Shown here one piece after another: positions 34,981-38,798 of a DNA stretch of 38,798 nucleotides. Made by a program: the position numbers and the translations under genes. The stretch covers positions 1-38,798 of the forward strand of contig PBLA01000005.1 in NCBI GenBank assembly GCA_002722245.1, given 5' to 3'. Below the pieces are notes generated by a model that saw only the letters and a list, made by a program, of their open reading frames with translations, did no database searches and was not told the origin of the DNA. The first letter of the stretch is position 1, and each line of letters starts with the position of its first letter. This DNA comes from Flavobacteriales bacterium. GTDB lineage: Bacteria; Bacteroidota; Bacteroidia; Flavobacteriales_C; GCA-002722245.

Positions 34981-36207
34981 TTATTTGCTGGAGGTTAACC
35001 CCTTTTCTGCAAGATCTCTCCAGAAATCGGGATAGGATTTGGCAACCACATTAGGTTCCTCTATTTCAATTTCGTCAATCTTTAGGCAAAGCGGAGCAAT
35101 ACTCATTGCTACTCTATGGTCATCATAGGTTTCAATCGAACCGTCGAAGGCTTTTAGTCTTCCTTGATTGACTTGTATTTCATCGTTAGGTAGAATATCT
35201 ATTGATGCTCCGAGTTTTTCCAATTCTTTTTTTATTGCTGCAATTCGATCTGTTTCCTTTATTCTCAAGCTTTCTAGCCCTTTAAAATGTCCTTTGATAT
35301 TAAGTCCAGAAAGAGTTGCGGCAAGTGTTTGCGCAACATCAGGACAGTCAGAGAAATCATAATTAAAGTGTTTAACCGATGGTTGGTTGAGTTTTTTCAA
35401 TGTGACTTGATTACCATTAAACACGGACTCAACTCCAAAAGAGTGATACATTTCAACGATTGCAGAATCTCCTTGTAAGCTGATCTCTTTTAACCCTTTT
35501 AAGGTGATTCTTGCTTCTTCAGCTAAAGCGGCAATTTGATACCAGTAAGATGCCGCGCTCCAATCTGCTTCTACAGTAAATTCTTTCCCTTTATATTTCC
35601 CCTCTTCAATTTGAATGATATTTTTTTCAAACGTGTATTTTGCCCCAAATTCAGCAATAAGAGCGAGTGTCATTTTTAAATAGGGAATAGAGGCTATTTT
35701 ACCTGTTAATTCCATCTCTAAACCACCTGGTAAGGTTGGGGCGATCATGATTAATGCTGATAAGTATTGTGAACTGATGGAACCGTCGATACAAATTTTA
35801 CCTCCTTTTAAGTTTCCACCTTCTATTTTCATAGGAGGACACCCTTCTTTTTCTAGGTATTCAATTTTTGCACCTAATTCCTTTAATGCATCCACCAAAA
35901 CAGCAATTGGCCTGTTTTTCATTCGCTCACTTCCCGTTAGAATCCAAGATCCTGGTGTATTTGCATAATATGCTGTTAAAAAACGCATGGTCGTTCCCGC
36001 AGGGCCAACATCTTTAATCGTTCCTTTGTCTGCTAAAAGATTAACCATAGTTTCCGTGTCCTTAGCAGCGGCTAAATTATGAATTGGGAAATAGTCCTCG
36101 CATAAGGCTCGTATAATAAGCACACGATTACTTTCGCTTTTACTAGCTGTTAAATTAACTTCTCCATTAATTGTTTTTGTTTCAGCTTTGATCGTTAATT
36201 TCTCCAT
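34981..36207 (-). CDS. aroA: EPSP synthase (3-phosphoshikimate 1-carboxyvinyltransferase)
   Basis: AroA joins phosphoenolpyruvate to shikimate 3-phosphate, the sixth step of the shikimate pathway. The 408-residue protein has the two-domain inverse alpha-beta barrel: LTASKSESNR at the start (Lys23), DVGPAGTTMRFLTAYY for the substrate loop, SSQYLSALI, a catalytic Asp in DCPDVAQTLAA, LRIKETDRIAA and DDHRVAMSIAPL. At 408 residues it is slightly shorter than the 427-residue E. coli enzyme. The stop is followed by about 150 bases without a gene. Its ATG shares one base with the aroB stop. Confidence 0.96.
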   Translation of the reverse strand: MEKLTIKAETKTINGEVNLTASKSESNRVLIIRALCEDYFPIHNLAAAKDTETMVNLLADKGTIKDVGPAGTTMRFLTAYYANTPGSWILTGSERMKNRPIAVLVDALKELGAKIEYLEKEGCPPMKIEGGNLKGGKICIDGSISSQYLSALIMIAPTLPGGLEMELTGKIASIPYLKMTLALIAEFGAKYTFEKNIIQIEEGKYKGKEFTVEADWSAASYWYQIAALAEEARITLKGLKEISLQGDSAIVEMYHSFGVESVFNGNQVTLKKLNQPSVKHFNYDFSDCPDVAQTLAATLSGLNIKGHFKGLESLRIKETDRIAAIKKELEKLGASIDILPNDEIQVNQGRLKAFDGSIETYDDHRVAMSIAPLCLKIDEIEIEEPNVVAKSYPDFWRDLAEKGLTSSK

Positions 36208-37280
36208 TAAGCAAACGTTTTATTGTAATATTCTAAAGCGAGAAGTAAATCTTTTTTGGTCACAAAAACATCCCATTTACATTCTCCAATTTTTGAGAGC
36301 AAAGAGCATGAAATTTTCCCCCCAGAATTCTTTTTATCATGGATCATTAATTCACAATACAATTCAAAATTTTCTCTCGGAAGAGGATTTAAATTGTAAA
36401 CAGACTTTAAAACTTGAACAATTTCATTAAGTGAATCATCACTTAATCCAGTTTTTTCCTTTGAAAGATAACCTTCTGCTATCATTCCCATTGCGATAGC
36501 TTCTCCATGAAGAAAAAAATTAGGGTCATTTTCTAGGTGCCATGTTTCGATTGCATGACCGATAGTATGTCCGTAGTTCAATATTTTTCTTAACCCTTTT
36601 TCAAGCGGGTCTTCTAAAACAACTTTATTCTTTATTTGTACTGAGTGTTCAATAATTTTTCCCCAATCATAATCTCCGGAAACGTCAATTTTTTTAACCT
36701 CTTCCCAATAGTTCGCATCTTGAATAAGTGCATGTTTTATAACCTCTGAAAAACCACTTTTTAATTGTCGGAATTCTAAGGTTTGTAAGAATGGTGGGAA
36801 AATCACAACCATTTGAGGGAAGTTAAACACACCAATTTGATTTTTTAACCCGCCTAAGTCAATCCCTAATTTACCACCTACACTTGCATCAACCTGCGAT
36901 AAAAGGGTAGTGGCAATATTTAAGAAATCAATCCCCCTTTTGTAGGTAGAGGCAATAAAACCTCCCATGTCGCTAATTACTCCTCCACCAAGATTTATAA
37001 CCAAAGCTTTTCTATCTGCATGAGCTTCACTCATAGTAAACCAAACTTGTGTTACTACTTCTATCGTTTTATTTTCCTCTCCAGATTCGGTTTGAATAAT
37101 TTCGGCTTCAGATAAACAATCGATATTGGTTAAAAGAGCTGGCAAACAATGCTCAAATGTGTTTTCATCAACAAGAATGAAATACTTGGAATATGATTTT
37201 TTCGTTAAAAAGTCATTAAGGTGAGATAGTGAATCATCTCCAATAACAACTGAATAACCTTGTGACTTAACTTCTTGCAA
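36207..37280 (-). CDS. aroB: 3-dehydroquinate synthase
   Basis: AroB converts DAHP to 3-dehydroquinate, the second step of the shikimate pathway, with NAD+ and a divalent metal. The 357 residues include NLGGGVISDMGGF (nucleotide-binding), the SQVDASVGGKLGIDL and KNQIGVF segments, LNYGHTIGHAIE and HGEAIAMGM (metal ligands). The likely start is a TTG at 37278-37280: no ATG or GTG fits, and a stop lies five codons upstream. A -7 box precedes it by about 25 bases. Its stop overlaps the aroA start by one base (TAATG), so the two are one operon. Confidence 0.95.
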   Translation of the reverse strand: MQEVKSQGYSVVIGDDSLSHLNDFLTKKSYSKYFILVDENTFEHCLPALLTNIDCLSEAEIIQTESGEENKTIEVVTQVWFTMSEAHADRKALVINLGGGVISDMGGFIASTYKRGIDFLNIATTLLSQVDASVGGKLGIDLGGLKNQIGVFNFPQMVVIFPPFLQTLEFRQLKSGFSEVIKHALIQDANYWEEVKKIDVSGDYDWGKIIEHSVQIKNKVVLEDPLEKGLRKILNYGHTIGHAIETWHLENDPNFFLHGEAIAMGMIAEGYLSKEKTGLSDDSLNEIVQVLKSVYNLNPLPRENFELYCELMIHDKKNSGGKISCSLLSKIGECKWDVFVTKKDLLLALEYYNKTFA

Positions 37281-37304
37281 TTGATTAATGCTTTAAATAA
37301 GGTT

Positions 37305-37312
37305 CAAAATTA
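37305..37312 (-). promoter_or_regulatory. -7 box of the aroB-aroA operon
   Basis: On the minus strand the site reads TAATTTTG, a full match to TANNTTTG, 24 bases before the TTG start of aroB. The -33 element is unclear. Confidence 0.5.
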
Positions 37313-37428
37313 CTAATAATTGAGGAGGTGGGGTACAAGGAATCTGATATTTTAAATAGTGAGATTACTAAATATTCAGAAAATAATGTAACGTTATTTA
37401 AAAAGTGAATTAAAAGAAAAAAGTAGAT

Positions 37429-38355
37429 ATGAGAGGAATTACTATACTGTTTGGCATTTTAATCATTTTAACTTTTGGAATTCATTTTTCTTGGACATCT
37501 GCTCAAGTGAATTTGAATCAGTTAAAACAACTAAATAGCGGATCGGAACCCCCTAATTATGCAAATATGATTAAGCCCTCTTGGGTGAAATATCCCTGGA
37601 ATCCTAAAGAGACATATGGATTACTGGTAAATAGACATCCTATACCAAAAGGGTTTGCCCTTACAGCAATCGAACAAGGGAGTTTTGGTGAGTGGCTTCG
37701 GGCCTTGCCTTTAGCTAAAAAAGGAACACCAATAAAATTATACAATGGCAAGAAAAAAATAGTTCAGCAATTAAATGCTGGTGTAGTAGCTATTGATGTA
37801 GGTGAAACCGATTTGCAACAATGCGCTGACGCTGTGATGCGATTGAGGGCAGAATATTTATATTCTAAGAGCGAGTTTAACAATATTCACTTTAATTATA
37901 CATCAGGATTTAAAGCTGAATATTCAAAATGGAGGCAGGGATACAAAATAGGTGTTAGAGGAAATAAGGCCTACTATTATAAAAAACCATTAAGTTCAGA
38001 CAAAACCTATCAAGGTTTTCGAAAATACTTATGGAATGTATACAATTATGCGGGGACCTACAGTTTAAACAAGGAATTAAAAAAACAATCAACAAAAAAC
38101 ATAAAAGAAGGAGATGTATTAATTATTGGTGGTTTTCCTGGACATGTAGTAATGGTTGCAGCTGTAGCTGAAAATGCTTCAAAAGAAAAAGCTGTTTTAT
38201 TAATCCAAAGCTACATGCCCGCACAAAATATACATATCGTCAAAAAGCAACTCACCCGAGGGGAAGGAGTTTGGTTCAAGGTTTCCGATTTAGAGAAGAA
38301 AGGGTGGAAAACTTGGGAGTTTGATTATACAAAAGACCACCTTAAAACATGGTAG
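37429..38355 (+). CDS. DUF4846 secreted protein
   Basis: The 308-residue protein has a signal peptide or N-terminal anchor (ILFGILIILTFGIHFSWTSA). The body matches DUF4846: SFGEWLRALPLAKKGTP, YNGKKKIVQQLNAGVVAIDVG, DLQQCADAVMRLRAEYLY, YAGTYSLNKEL, GDVLIIGGFPGHVVMV and LLIQSYMPAQNIH. Cys132 (QQCAD) and His239 (PGH) are conserved-looking and could be a catalytic pair, but no activity is established for the family. It is probably periplasmic or surface-exposed. It lies between the divergent aroB and ychF, with no clear operon partner. Confidence 0.88.
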   Translation: MRGITILFGILIILTFGIHFSWTSAQVNLNQLKQLNSGSEPPNYANMIKPSWVKYPWNPKETYGLLVNRHPIPKGFALTAIEQGSFGEWLRALPLAKKGTPIKLYNGKKKIVQQLNAGVVAIDVGETDLQQCADAVMRLRAEYLYSKSEFNNIHFNYTSGFKAEYSKWRQGYKIGVRGNKAYYYKKPLSSDKTYQGFRKYLWNVYNYAGTYSLNKELKKQSTKNIKEGDVLIIGGFPGHVVMVAAVAENASKEKAVLLIQSYMPAQNIHIVKKQLTRGEGVWFKVSDLEKKGWKTWEFDYTKDHLKTW

Positions 38356-38393
38356 CTTGAAAAGGTTTGAACACGTTATTGAGTCTTTCTCTT

Positions 38394-38421
38394 TTTGTTA
38401 TCTTTGTCACAAATATCTTTG
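38394..38421 (+). promoter_or_regulatory. Promoter of ychF with tandem -7 boxes
   Basis: TATCTTTG occurs at 38399-38406 and again at 38414-38421. A TTTG at 38394-38397 lies 16 bases before the second box. The second box ends four bases before the ychF ATG, so a leaderless transcript is likely; the first would give a short leader. Confidence 0.65.
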
Positions 38422-38425
38422 AATT

Positions 38426-38798
38426 ATGGCCTTAAAGTGTGGTATTGTTGGGTTGCCAAATGTTGGGAAATCAACCTTGTTTAATTGTTTGTCCAGCGCA
38501 AAAGCTCAGTCAGCAAACTTCCCATTTTGTACTATTGAACCGAACGTGGGTACGATTAACGTACCGGATACAAGACTTGAAAAATTAGAGGAGCTAGTTA
38601 ATCCTCAAAAGGTCGTTCCAAATACTATGGAAATTGTGGATATTGCTGGATTAGTGAAGGGAGCTAGTGAAGGGGAAGGTTTGGGGAATCAGTTCTTAGG
38701 AAATATTCGAGAAACCGATGCGATTCTGCACGTAGTTCGATGTTTTGATGATGGAAATATTGTTCATGTTGATGGTTCTGTTGACCCTGTAAGAGACA
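38426..38798 (+). CDS. ychF: Ribosome-associated ATPase YchF/OLA1 (3' end outside window)
   Basis: The first 124 codons are in the window, so the C-terminal half, including the TGS domain, is missing. [20 protein letters not shown] gives the P loop (GLPNVGKS at 9-16), [12 protein letters not shown] the switch I region, and [20 protein letters not shown] (72-91) the DxxG switch II motif. YchF is an Obg-related P-loop protein that prefers ATP, binds ribosomes and is linked to stress responses; the family's exact role is still debated. The ATG lies four bases after a -7 box. Confidence 0.96.
   Translation, partial: MALKCGIVGLPNVGKSTLFNCLSSAKAQSANFPFCTIEPNVGTINVPDTRLEKLEELVNPQKVVPNTMEIVDIAGLVKGASEGEGLGNQFLGNIRETDAILHVVRCFDDGNIVHVDGSVDPVRD

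Overview
The window is AT-rich chromosomal DNA from a Bacteroidota bacterium, most likely of the order Flavobacteriales. The evidence is the Bacteroidota -7 promoter box (TANNTTTG) upstream of several genes, two cargo proteins with type IX secretion (T9SS) C-terminal sorting domains, a complete Bat (aerotolerance-type) operon, the DUF4295 small protein next to ribosomal protein L33, and the scarcity of Shine-Dalgarno sites. The gene content looks like ordinary core chromosome. I see no insertion sequence, prophage, CRISPR array, tRNA or rRNA.

Layout, left to right. Bases 1-4191 are the 3' part of a very large secreted adhesin-like protein made of Ig-like repeats and ending in a T9SS type B sorting domain; a hairpin terminator follows. 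hisH-hisA-hisF (4341-6397) form a tight histidine-biosynthesis block, followed by a secreted M1-type zinc peptidase (6426-8099) and a small predicted outer-membrane protein (8144-8698). rpmG (L33) and the DUF4295 gene form a short operon closed by a hairpin (9126-9154). ftsY, rimO, an alkB-like dioxygenase and a thioredoxin follow on the same strand. A 1251-residue T9SS type A cargo protein lies on the minus strand (12480-16235), divergent from a LytTR response regulator (16361-17095).

The eight-gene minus-strand block 17092-25324 is the Bat operon, transcribed moxR, DUF58 protein, a single-pass membrane protein, batA, batB, batC, batD, batE, mostly with overlapping or abutting ends. The single intergenic stretch longer than 300 bases (25325-25742) separates it from a 55-residue small protein (25743-25910). 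That gene ends at a near-perfect bidirectional terminator.

The right part carries a secreted leucine-rich-repeat/ZU5-like protein translationally coupled to an unrecognised secreted protein (26023-29381), then miaE (tRNA hydroxylase), a DUF2459 protein, ffh (signal recognition particle), folD and clpS. A Nudix hydrolase, a predicted beta-barrel protein and the shikimate genes aroB-aroA are on the minus strand. The window ends with a DUF4846 protein and the first 124 codons of ychF. Several genes work together: FtsY with Ffh in co-translational membrane targeting, AroB with AroA in the shikimate pathway, HisH with HisF as one synthase fed by HisA, and the Bat proteins as a MoxR/von Willebrand A envelope system. 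The least explained parts are the 25.3-25.9 kb leader plus small protein, the LRR/ZU5 pair, and genes whose promoter -7 box lies so close to the ATG that transcripts should be leaderless.
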